The notes under the pieces: model-generated
What the model was told of the DNA's origin: nothing
What the model saw: the letters and a program-made list of their open reading frames with translations, nothing else
The model's database searches: none
Shown here: positions 52,044-60,062 of the stretch, one piece after another
How the letters are laid out: every line of letters begins with the position of its first letter
Numbering within the stretch: the first letter of the stretch is position 1
Made by a program: the position numbers and the translations under genes
Assembly: GCA_039819065.1 (NCBI GenBank)
Contig: JBCBSS010000010.1
Coordinates: 25,962 to 89,961 of the forward strand
DNA: 64,000 nt
Reading direction: 5' to 3'
DNA from: JBCBSS01 sp039819065
GTDB lineage: Bacteria; Bacteroidota; Bacteroidia; Cytophagales; Cyclobacteriaceae

Positions 52044-52432
52044 TAAGGAAAGCTAACACTAAGCGAATGTCTTCAAAATAGACCTGGAAGAAAAAAAATG
52101 CCGTGCATAGGACAGAAAAAATCGTTCAACCGTAAACTATACCTCAACCTTAAAAGAGTCCGTAACAAATACTTGTTCAAAAAAATTACACGGCAGTAAC
52201 TTTATAGTACAAACTTTTGAAAAAATTCACACATTAACTGTAATTTGTTTGACAGTAAGCATCATTTTAACTTATTGGCTCCTCACTGTTTTAATAAGTT
52301 ATTGAAAATGAAGGACTTTTGCTTTCAAAAAATTGCCCGAGTACGTTAACATTGCTGTTTTATCCAATTCATTTTTTTTCGAATTGGATAATTAACCGAC
52401 AAATTAATGAATTTGTCTATAGGCAATGTAGG
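52044..52432. other. 389-bp intergenic region with three hairpins
   Basis: No protein-coding gene of more than about 70 codons is convincing; one 73-codon frame overlaps the end of araC on the other strand. The region has three perfect stems: TAACTTATT/AATAAGTTA (52268-52301), TATCCAATTC/GAATTGGATA (52361-52390) and GACAAATT/AATTTGTC (52398-52417). The last two lie just downstream of the minus-strand AraC gene and may end its transcript. Alternatively this could be a small structured RNA. Confidence 0.5.
52361..52417 (-). terminator. Tandem hairpins after the AraC-type gene
   Basis: Two perfect stems, 8 bp (52398-52417) and 10 bp (52361-52390), lie 16-72 bp downstream of the araC-type stop at 52433. 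The second has an eight-T loop on the plus strand. Neither is followed by a T-run on the minus strand, so they may be anti-exonuclease stems and not intrinsic terminators. Confidence 0.4.
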
Positions 52433-53314
52433 TTAGGCTATCCTTTTACTAAAGAAGTTTCTCACTTGAGTGGGCGAGTAACCGAATTGCTTTTTGAATG
52501 CCCGAGAAAAATGACCAGGATTATCAAACCCAACTTCTAAACCAATTTGGATGACTGGAAGCCCGGTTTCGATGAGTAGTTCTTTAGCCTTGAGCATTTT
52601 GATCTTCGTAACGTACTGATATGGCGTTTCACCCATGGTTTGCTTGAACATGCGTGAAAAATGAAAAGTACTTAGCTCGGCAATCTGAGCCATCTTGGTG
52701 ATGGTGATATTAGTATCTAAAGCATTATAAATGTAGGCATCTATAGACCTGATCTGTCCTGGTGTTAAACCACCTAGTCTATTCACCTCCAAGTCTCTCA
52801 TTTCCTGATAAAGACGAGTCAAATGAGCCATGAGGCTTTTGGCAAAGCAACTCAAATAAAGAAAATCTAAGTCTTCTAAAGCCAAAGCTTCTCTTTTGAT
52901 GTGCAACGCTAGTTGATTACTTAATGGGTCGTTGAGAAATGGTAATACTGTGAAAGTAGCTTCGTCCTGGCTATCACTTCGTTCCAACTTACCAAAGCTG
53001 CCATTCTTAGTGCCGATCATGACCGGTTCTCTTAGATTGCGTTCATCAAGCTGATTAAAAATGATGTAGAAGTAGGAACGCTGGTGATGTCCGTTATGTT
53101 TGGAGGTGCCATTAGGCGTATGACCGTTAGATTCGGTTCTCAAACTTCCATTCATATCTATGAAAAGAACGACTGATTTGTCATTAGGAAGTGTTGGAAC
53201 CGTAAGTTGACTAGAGATGTAGATTTTGTCGATTTCTAGTACAGACAAGCCCTCAGTCGTTTCCCTTTCTGATGTCACGGCCACTGTATCGTTCACGTAT
53301 AATATTTTTTCCAT
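52433..53314 (-). CDS. AraC-family transcriptional regulator
   Basis: DNA-binding regulator of 293 residues. Two helix-turn-helix motifs form the C-terminal AraC domain (about 195-290): NITITKMAQIAELSTFHFSRMF and GLPVIQIGLEVGFDNPGHFS, ending in the signature FKKQFGYSPTQVR. The N-terminal 185 residues are not a recognisable cupin; they include an Asn/His-rich linker near 62-73 and may bind an unknown effector. It is divergent from a sigma-54 activator gene across 280 bp, and an imperfect sigma-54 promoter points towards it. Target genes unknown. Confidence 0.88.
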   Translation of the reverse strand: MEKILYVNDTVAVTSERETTEGLSVLEIDKIYISSQLTVPTLPNDKSVVLFIDMNGSLRTESNGHTPNGTSKHNGHHQRSYFYIIFNQLDERNLREPVMIGTKNGSFGKLERSDSQDEATFTVLPFLNDPLSNQLALHIKREALALEDLDFLYLSCFAKSLMAHLTRLYQEMRDLEVNRLGGLTPGQIRSIDAYIYNALDTNITITKMAQIAELSTFHFSRMFKQTMGETPYQYVTKIKMLKAKELLIETGLPVIQIGLEVGFDNPGHFSRAFKKQFGYSPTQVRNFFSKRIA

Positions 53315-53345
53315 TCTTAGCTTGCCCTGTTTACCTATTTATCTG

Positions 53346-53361
53346 TCAATCTGCGTGCCAA
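53346..53361 (-). promoter_or_regulatory. Imperfect sigma-54-like promoter for the AraC gene
   Basis: On the minus strand the sequence is TTGGCACG-CAGA-TTGA. It matches the sigma-54 consensus TTGGCACGNNNNTTGC in every defined base except the last, where A replaces the usually invariant C at -12. It points to the AraC gene, whose start is 31 bp away, and lies beside a sigma-54 activator gene. Confidence 0.35.
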
Positions 53362-53469
53362 TATTTTGTTTAAACTATTTTAATTATAAATACACAGTTT
53401 GTTACATTCTATTCGCTTTTTTTAAATTTATGTATTGAGTTTCAATGCTTTTTTTGTTTCTTGAACACC

Positions 53470-53509
53470 CGATATTTCGTGTTAGCACAACATAATCCCC
53501 GAAATATCG
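53470..53509. promoter_or_regulatory. Inverted repeat, possible regulator site
   Basis: CGATATTTCG (53470-53479) and CGAAATATCG (53500-53509) are perfect inverse copies with a 20-bp spacer (30 bp centre to centre, about three helical turns). Flanking CCC/GGG adds symmetry. It is about 110 bp upstream of the sigma-54-like site and about 85 bp before the sigma-54 activator gene, a classic distance for an enhancer-type site. Confidence 0.45.
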
Positions 53510-53594
53510 AGGGCACTCAAACTAATCAAAACTCATTTTGTTATACCAACAAGCGCATATTTAATAATTAATTTTCCGCCAAACTTTCAAATAA

Positions 53595-55640
53595 TTGCTC
53601 AAATTCAAACAAATACAGGCTAAAAGCAGCATTAAGCAGTTATTTGAACTCTTAAGCACACTGGTAGAGCAGACTTATATCTACAATCAGATGGATATTT
53701 TGCTTTTCCATTCTGAAGATACAAATCACGACCATGTTGAAGCCTTGCAGTTGTTGAATGTGTCTAACAACAACATTAAACAAAACAGAGTTAACATATC
53801 ATATGAAACGCTTACCGAAATTTTCCATCCCGGTCGCGCTTATGGACACAATTTATTCTACCACCATACCAACACGAATAACAGCAAAAAAGCTACCCTC
53901 AGCTTTTCTGTGAAAGTCAATAATGATATTAATGGCATCTTCAATCTTCACTCGAATAGTCCGAACGCTTTTCGAGGATTAGATGCAGATGCACTATCGC
54001 ACATAGCCCCCTATCTCTCAGCATGGTTAGAATTGATTATTCGCAATGAAGAGCTTTCTTCAATCGAACAAGAGAAATCATTTCATTTGAAAATCGTGAA
54101 TACATTTTCTTCACATGAAGATTGGAATAAGAAGTTCTATCATGTCGCTAGATTGCTCCACCAAAATATACCGATGGATTTCGGCGTCTTTGTCGTGATC
54201 ACCCAAGACAAACACAATGATAGAAGCTATCGGTTCATGGAGCAAAGCGGAAGTTTAAAGCCGGTAAGCGATCATGAATTTTGTGGAATGATTAATGTGC
54301 CAGAAGAGCGCTTCATGAATCTAAGAAGTGCTTTTAACCATCTTGAACCAGCCATTTTCCAGGGTGTAGACTTATCGTCATTTAAAAATCAGTTCGGAAT
54401 AGTCGATCTGACATGCACAAACCTTGGGTTGAACTCCTGTTTAGTGGTTCCGATATCATTAAGTAGGGATAGCTTCTTTGTCACGCTATTGCTCAGCAGG
54501 GAAGATAAAGCTTACAACAATAGCCACCTGAACACTTTAATCAAACTCAACAGTTCCCTCTCGCTATCACTTGAAAAGCTTCTGGCTTATGAGGAGATAG
54601 AACGGCTCAATAATCAGTTAGAGCATGAAAGGTCGTTTTTGGCGGACGAGATCAAGACAAATTATAACTTCGAAGAAATAATTGGTGAAAGCCCCAAGTT
54701 ACAACGTGTTTTTCATAAGGTGAGTCAAGTCGCCCCGACAGATAGTACCGTGTTAATTCAGGGAGAGACAGGTACTGGAAAGGAATTAGTAGCAAGAGCT
54801 ATTCATAACCTATCATCGAGACAAAACAGATCACTCATTAAGGTGAATTGCGCTACGCTTTCTCCTCAATTATTGGAATCTGAGTTATTCGGCCATGAAA
54901 AAGGCAGTTTTACCGGCGCCATAGAACGCAGGCTTGGTAAGTTTGAACTAGCCAATCATAGCACGATATTCCTGGATGAGATAGGTGAGCTTTCTCAAGA
55001 GTTACAATCGAAATTGCTCAGAGTGCTTCAGGAAAAGGAGTTCGAAAGAGTTGGTGGTAATAAGGTGATCAAAAGCGATGTGCGCATCATTGCCGCTACC
55101 AATCGTAACCTGGAGTATGAAATCAACAATGGCAATTTCAGATCTGACCTCTATTTCAGGCTCAACGTATTTCCAGTGATCGTTCCATCTCTTCGGGAAA
55201 GAAGAGAAGATATCCCATTGCTGGCCAATCATTTCCTGAAAAGAAGCGCGAAAAAGCTCGGCAAACGCATTAATAGTATTCATGATTTAACGCTACAGGA
55301 GTTTTTGAAATATGACTGGCCGGGTAACGTTCGAGAACTCGAGCACATCATTGAAAGAGCCTCCATCATTAACAAAGGCTCTGTGCTGCAAGTAGCACTT
55401 GAAAAACTGACCAATAACACGCTAAATGGTAATGGCAATGGTCACAATCACTTCCAAGTCAAAACAATACAGCAAGCTGAAAAAGAGCTGATTATCAACA
55501 CACTAAAAGTATCAGGAGGTAGAATCAGAGGAATGGGCGGCGCTGCTGAGTTACTGGATATTAAGCCTTCTACACTCGAATCTCGCATGAAAAAGCTGGG
55601 CATCAAGCGCAGATATGTACTAGAAAGTATTGATAGCTAA
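53595..55640 (+). CDS. Sigma-54-dependent transcriptional activator with GAF-like sensors
   Basis: Bacterial enhancer-binding protein of 681 residues. The first 340 or so residues contain two GAF-like sensory regions (about 20-155 and 165-330), then a linker helix. The AAA+ domain (about 355-595) has Walker A GETGTGKELVARAIH, the sigma-54 contact loop as GSFTGA (the usual GAFTGA with A to S), Walker B TIFLDEIGEL and the arginine-finger region. A C-terminal Fis-type HTH (about 635-670, GRIRGMGGAAELLDIKPSTL) follows. The architecture resembles FhlA. Start is probably TTG at 53595. The inducing signal is unknown. Converges with glutaminase. Confidence 0.92.
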   Translation: MLKFKQIQAKSSIKQLFELLSTLVEQTYIYNQMDILLFHSEDTNHDHVEALQLLNVSNNNIKQNRVNISYETLTEIFHPGRAYGHNLFYHHTNTNNSKKATLSFSVKVNNDINGIFNLHSNSPNAFRGLDADALSHIAPYLSAWLELIIRNEELSSIEQEKSFHLKIVNTFSSHEDWNKKFYHVARLLHQNIPMDFGVFVVITQDKHNDRSYRFMEQSGSLKPVSDHEFCGMINVPEERFMNLRSAFNHLEPAIFQGVDLSSFKNQFGIVDLTCTNLGLNSCLVVPISLSRDSFFVTLLLSREDKAYNNSHLNTLIKLNSSLSLSLEKLLAYEEIERLNNQLEHERSFLADEIKTNYNFEEIIGESPKLQRVFHKVSQVAPTDSTVLIQGETGTGKELVARAIHNLSSRQNRSLIKVNCATLSPQLLESELFGHEKGSFTGAIERRLGKFELANHSTIFLDEIGELSQELQSKLLRVLQEKEFERVGGNKVIKSDVRIIAATNRNLEYEINNGNFRSDLYFRLNVFPVIVPSLRERREDIPLLANHFLKRSAKKLGKRINSIHDLTLQEFLKYDWPGNVRELEHIIERASIINKGSVLQVALEKLTNNTLNGNGNGHNHFQVKTIQQAEKELIINTLKVSGGRIRGMGGAAELLDIKPSTLESRMKKLGIKRRYVLESIDS

Positions 55641-55653
55641 GCGACCTGCAAGG

Positions 55654-56577
55654 TCAAAATACTGACAGCCCCGCTTTTGAAGTAAACAATTCCAATCCTT
55701 TCTTCCCGGCATAAGAATTTCCCGACTCATCTAAACCCGGCGACCAAACACATATACTGAGATGGCCTGGTATTATTGCTAGAATTCCACCTCCTACACC
55801 ACTTTTACCCGGCAATCCCACACAAAAGGCAAACTCCCCAACAGCATCATACAAACCGCAGGTAAGCATCAGTGAATTAATCCGTTTGGCTTGACTTTCA
55901 CTCACCACTTGACTGTTGTCTACAACTGACTTGCCTCCATTGGCCAGATAGCTTCCCGCACGACAAAGTTCTAAGCAGCTCATGGACACGGAACATTGAT
56001 TATAATAAACGTCAAGCATCTCATGGACATCATTCTCTATGCGGCCAAAGCTTTTCAGGAAATTGGCTAATGCTTCATTACGGAATCCGGTATCTTTTTC
56101 AGATTGGGCGACTTCTTTATCAAATTTGACCTCAGGATTGCCAGAATGGGTTCTTAGAAAATTCAACAAAGTTTCCTTTGTCGATTGAGGGCCATTACAA
56201 TTCGATAATACACAATCTGTCACTACATGAGCACCAGCGTTGATGAAGGGGTTTCTAGGCAAACCTTGTTCATATTCTAACTGGATTAAGGAGTTAAACC
56301 TGTTACCTGAAGGTTCTCGCCCTACCCTTTGCCACAGATCCTCCCCTACGTATTTTATGGCCAAGGTTAACATAAAAGCCTTAGAGATACTCTGAATTGA
56401 AAATGGTTCGAGCGCATCGCCAATAACAAACTCATCTCCATCCACACACTTAATAGCCATACCAAATTTATCGGCATTTACTCTAGCCAGAGCCGGAATG
56501 TAATCTGCTACTTTACCATGCCCGATATACTGTTTTATTTCTTTTTCGATTTCGTCGATGACGCGCTTATAATCCAT
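55654..56577 (-). CDS. glsA: Glutaminase
   Basis: Serine-type glutaminase that hydrolyses glutamine to glutamate and ammonia. It shows the beta-lactamase-like fold signatures: FSIQSISKAFML with the catalytic SxxK, GREPSGNRFNS, NPFINAGAHV and, near the end, GVGGGILAIIPG. Length 307 is normal. It lies between a regulator gene and a pyruvate kinase gene on the opposite strand, with 186 bp upstream. Some glutaminases contribute to acid resistance, but nothing here shows that. Confidence 0.95.
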   Translation of the reverse strand: MDYKRVIDEIEKEIKQYIGHGKVADYIPALARVNADKFGMAIKCVDGDEFVIGDALEPFSIQSISKAFMLTLAIKYVGEDLWQRVGREPSGNRFNSLIQLEYEQGLPRNPFINAGAHVVTDCVLSNCNGPQSTKETLLNFLRTHSGNPEVKFDKEVAQSEKDTGFRNEALANFLKSFGRIENDVHEMLDVYYNQCSVSMSCLELCRAGSYLANGGKSVVDNSQVVSESQAKRINSLMLTCGLYDAVGEFAFCVGLPGKSGVGGGILAIIPGHLSICVWSPGLDESGNSYAGKKGLELFTSKAGLSVF

Positions 56578-56763
56578 GCGATATTCAATTTTAACAGTTG
56601 AATTTAGTCTTATTTTATGATTAGCAAAGACTTTATAACGACCTGTTTCGGCCAGCTCAAAATCTCCATCTCTTTCTCATGATCTAAAGCCTTACATTCC
56701 CTGACGATTATCATAATCTAGGGTCTCTATCTTGATTAGCTTTAGGGTTATAAGCCCTCCAAA

Positions 56764-58611
56764 ATGCGACGTAAACAAAAGCTCAACAAACTTATAGGTC
56801 AAATAGACCATCTTATTACTACTATAAAAGAAGCCGAGTCGACCCATGAAAACTATCTGGATCAGGTGTCTCCGGCCTATCGCAATAGCGCCCGCAACCT
56901 AATACACTATCGAGAGTTAAGAAGACACGACATCCGCGATTTGCAGAAAAAGTTAGGTAATATGGGCATGTCTCGATTAGCTAAAGCGGAAGCCCACGTA
57001 CTAAGAAGCCTTGAGTCGCAAAGAATAATACTAAAGAGATTGGTCGACAAGGGTTTTAAATTCGACCTCAAACAACTCTCCATCAAAAAATTCAATACGC
57101 TGCTGAATAACCGTACGGTTGAATTATTGGGGAAACAACCTGAAGGACGCCGCGTAAGGATCATGGTTACCATACCCACTGATGCATCCAAAGATTATAG
57201 CTTAGTTCACAACCTCATGATGAGAGGCATGAATTGCGCTCGGGTCAATTGTGCCCATGACTCACCAGAAGTTTGGTTGAAGATCATTAACAATGTAAGA
57301 ATGGCCAGTGAACGTCTGGGGTTAGATTGCAAAGTGGCTATGGATCTTTCCGGTCCTAAAATTAGAACCGGCTCCATAATGCCAGGGCCAAAAGTGAGAA
57401 AATTCAGCCCCGAACGCGATCACATGGGTAAGGTGACACACCCATCGCATGTGTTCCTCGTGAAGGAAATTGATGAAGATTCGCCCGAAAATGCCATAAC
57501 CGTTGCGCCGGAATGGCTCGCATGCCTACAACCCGAGGATAGAATTGCCTTTAAGGATACCAGAAACAAACAGCGTCACTTAGTAGTCAAGGAAATACTC
57601 GAAGACAGCGTACTGACTTATGGCTATGACGCAGCATACATTGCCACTGGCACCGTTCTTAAAGTCGAAAACCGGGAGTTGATGCAAACTGCCGTAGGAG
57701 AACTACCTCCTTTGAATCAATACATCATGCTAAAGAAAGGGGATCATTTGATTGTTCACAAATCTAATGAGCCTGGTGAACCAGCTTACTATAATGAAGA
57801 TGGAAACTTGCTCAGTAGTGCGCACATATCCTGTACATTTCCGGCGCTATTTGACATGGTAAAAACAGGGGAGAATATTTTCTTCGATGACGGCAAGATC
57901 AGCGGTATCATCAGAGAAAGTACACCAGACTATTTCACAGTGGAAATCATTCACACCAAAATTGCCGGATCAAAACTGAAAGCTGATAAAGGGATCAATT
58001 TACCTAACAGCCAGCTGAATATCAGTGGATTATCTGACAAAGATCGAAAGGACTTAGCATTCGTGGTGAAACACGCGGATATCGTCAACATGTCGTTTGT
58101 TAATACCTCCAATGACGTAAAAGAACTATTATCAGAATTAGATCGGCTTAAGGCTTCTAAGGCATTGGGTGTCGTCCTCAAAATTGAGACGAAAAAAGGT
58201 TTTGACAACCTCACGGATATATTGCTAAATGCCATGGTAGGCCATCCGGTTGGGATAATGATTGCCAGAGGAGATTTGGCCATAGAAACTGGCTGGGACA
58301 ACATAGCCCGAATACAACACGATATGCTTACCTTATGCAACGCTGCACATTTGCCGGTAGTGTGGGCTACACAGGTATTAGAAAACCTGGCCAAAAAGGG
58401 AGTGCCGTCCCGGGGTGAAATTACTGACGCTGCGACCTCAACAAAGGCTGAATGTGTCATGCTCAATAAAGGGGCGTATACACACCAGGCCATTACACTT
58501 CTACACAACATTCTTCGCAATACGGAAAGCTATCAGCACAAAAACGCTCCTATGCTGCCAGAAATTAAGTATGCACAAAAACCAGAAAGATTTGACTTGA
58601 AGGCTGTCTAG
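56764..58611 (+). CDS. Atypical pyruvate kinase
   Basis: A 615-residue protein with pyruvate-kinase catalytic motifs in an unusual arrangement. Residues 1-125 are a charged helical extension not found in normal PykA/PykF. The barrel begins at VRIMVTIPTD (131-140), with NCARVNCAHDSPE, MDLSGPKIRTG (193-203), VVLKIETKKG with the catalytic Lys (near 473), IMIARGDLAIETGWDNI and GVPSRGEITDAAT. The region between the RTG strand and the next barrel helix is about 200 residues, twice a normal B domain. The regulatory C domain is absent. Leu and Lys replace Thr113 and Glu117 (rabbit numbering), the pattern of potassium-independent enzymes. Activity is likely but unproven. Confidence 0.85.
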   Translation: MRRKQKLNKLIGQIDHLITTIKEAESTHENYLDQVSPAYRNSARNLIHYRELRRHDIRDLQKKLGNMGMSRLAKAEAHVLRSLESQRIILKRLVDKGFKFDLKQLSIKKFNTLLNNRTVELLGKQPEGRRVRIMVTIPTDASKDYSLVHNLMMRGMNCARVNCAHDSPEVWLKIINNVRMASERLGLDCKVAMDLSGPKIRTGSIMPGPKVRKFSPERDHMGKVTHPSHVFLVKEIDEDSPENAITVAPEWLACLQPEDRIAFKDTRNKQRHLVVKEILEDSVLTYGYDAAYIATGTVLKVENRELMQTAVGELPPLNQYIMLKKGDHLIVHKSNEPGEPAYYNEDGNLLSSAHISCTFPALFDMVKTGENIFFDDGKISGIIRESTPDYFTVEIIHTKIAGSKLKADKGINLPNSQLNISGLSDKDRKDLAFVVKHADIVNMSFVNTSNDVKELLSELDRLKASKALGVVLKIETKKGFDNLTDILLNAMVGHPVGIMIARGDLAIETGWDNIARIQHDMLTLCNAAHLPVVWATQVLENLAKKGVPSRGEITDAATSTKAECVMLNKGAYTHQAITLLHNILRNTESYQHKNAPMLPEIKYAQKPERFDLKAV

Positions 58612-59786
58612 AAAGCCTCGCGTATATTGAAGTAGAAACCGGGTCGCTGTGTACCAAAGCCGAAGTCAAGCCTCACGTTGATTCTTTCCTTAGGCAAGGC
58701 TAGATATCTTACCCCAAAGCCTAATGCGGTTTTCACTTCACCAAATTCAGGATTAGTTATGTCAGGAGAAACAGATCCAAAGCCTGCGAAGCCTACAATA
58801 CCCCACCGTTCTTTGAAAGGTATTTTATCGCGTTCGTCGATCCAGTTGCTACGCCCGATTGGGAGCCTGTATTCTGCCTGTGCAGCCCACAATGAATTAT
58901 CGCGAAAGCGTCCCTCGAAATGCCCTCGGTTGATTTCATCTCCACCTAGTAACGCTAGTGTTTCGAAAGAAGGTGTTCCCCAGTTGTGCTCGAAAACGCC
59001 TTGGATAGCAAAAACATGTTTCTTCAGTGGGTAAAAGAATTTTCTGAAGTCGAACTCCAGCTTGGTGAATTCAAAGTCACTGCCCAGCCAAGGTTGATAG
59101 GTAGTTAAGGCCGTCTCAATGAAAATACCTCTGGTGGCATTGAAATTATTATCCCGTTTATCAATTCTACCGAGCAAACCGACGCCTGTAACTATTCCTC
59201 CATTATTTCCAGGTATAAGCCCTTCCTGTGCCAATAGGCCATCCGGCTCGCGTTCTACTATTCTAGAATCCGTTCTTATGAATCTAAATCCGGCAAAAAT
59301 GTTTCCTTCGAATTGCTTAAAGTAGTTGAAATTGAAGGCGATCATTCTGGAGGTATAAATCTCCTCATCTTCATCCTCTGTGTCAGCACCTATACCGTAG
59401 AATTGAAATGGAAATCTGACCCATTCGGCAAAACCTTTGAGGATATGGCTATTCTCCCGAAAGAAGATTTCATATGAGAACCTGATCTTCGCTTGATTTT
59501 CCAGCGTGTAGGTAATCGGGAATTTAATTGTTGATAACTGCGTCTGTGGCGAGGAGCCTTTAAACCGAAAGTAATAAACGCCGATGGCGCCGAGTCTTAG
59601 TGAAGTTTCGGGTGAAAAGGTGATCACGGGCAGCACGAGCAGCCTTCCATTTCTATCCTTAACAGAATCTGACTTAAACGCTGTACTATCAGGCTGGGTA
59701 TCCTGATAAGCTTGAACGCCCTGGGCCATGAACAACAAGCTACACACAAGTACAATCTGACAAAAAAAGAGATTTCTAGCGCCCAC
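58608..59786 (-). CDS. Omp85/BamA-like surface-antigen beta-barrel
   Basis: Outer-membrane barrel of 392 residues with an N-terminal signal peptide (FFCQIVLVCSLLFMAQG) and no POTRA domain. The barrel has the Omp85 flavour: VLPVITFSPETSLRLGAIGV at the start, GVGLLGRIDKRDNNFNATRG, the LALLGGDEINRGHFEGRFRD segment resembling the VRGY/F loop region, and a C-terminal INVRLDFGFGTQRPGFYFNI strand ending in Phe. POTRA-less D15-like proteins are common in Bacteroidota; some are phospholipase-associated or of unknown role. Start is GTG at 59786. Overlaps the pyruvate kinase gene by 4 nt tail to tail. Confidence 0.82.
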   Translation of the reverse strand: MGARNLFFCQIVLVCSLLFMAQGVQAYQDTQPDSTAFKSDSVKDRNGRLLVLPVITFSPETSLRLGAIGVYYFRFKGSSPQTQLSTIKFPITYTLENQAKIRFSYEIFFRENSHILKGFAEWVRFPFQFYGIGADTEDEDEEIYTSRMIAFNFNYFKQFEGNIFAGFRFIRTDSRIVEREPDGLLAQEGLIPGNNGGIVTGVGLLGRIDKRDNNFNATRGIFIETALTTYQPWLGSDFEFTKLEFDFRKFFYPLKKHVFAIQGVFEHNWGTPSFETLALLGGDEINRGHFEGRFRDNSLWAAQAEYRLPIGRSNWIDERDKIPFKERWGIVGFAGFGSVSPDITNPEFGEVKTALGFGVRYLALPKERINVRLDFGFGTQRPGFYFNIREAF

Positions 59787-59862
59787 AATTATGTAATTAT
59801 AGAAAAGTTGAGTTAGTTGAATTGATCATTCAATATACTCGAATATGCATAAAAAATGCTCA

Positions 59863-59941
59863 GTTGCTGCCTCAGTGCCTGAAACGGTTTGATAGTTAGA
59901 AGAAGTCATACAGTTTTTACCAAAACGCCTGAGGCAGCAAC
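59863..59941. repeat. 13-bp perfect inverted repeat between Omp85-like and Dyp genes
   Basis: GTTGCTGCCTCAG (59863-59875) and its exact reverse complement (59929-59941) flank 53 bp. Partial GCTC symmetry extends outward on both sides. It lies downstream of the Dyp peroxidase gene (stop at 60063) on the same strand as the Omp85-like gene. It could be a terminator, a small palindromic insertion or an operator pair. Confidence 0.5.
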
Positions 59942-60062
59942 ATAGAGCACAAAAATTCAAATCGTCGTTCTGCTCGTGACCAATATCACATACTAGTTAC
60001 CAATATTTGCGCAAACCTTTAGTCTCTTACTGGACAAATGAAACAAGCTTATCATCAAGGTA

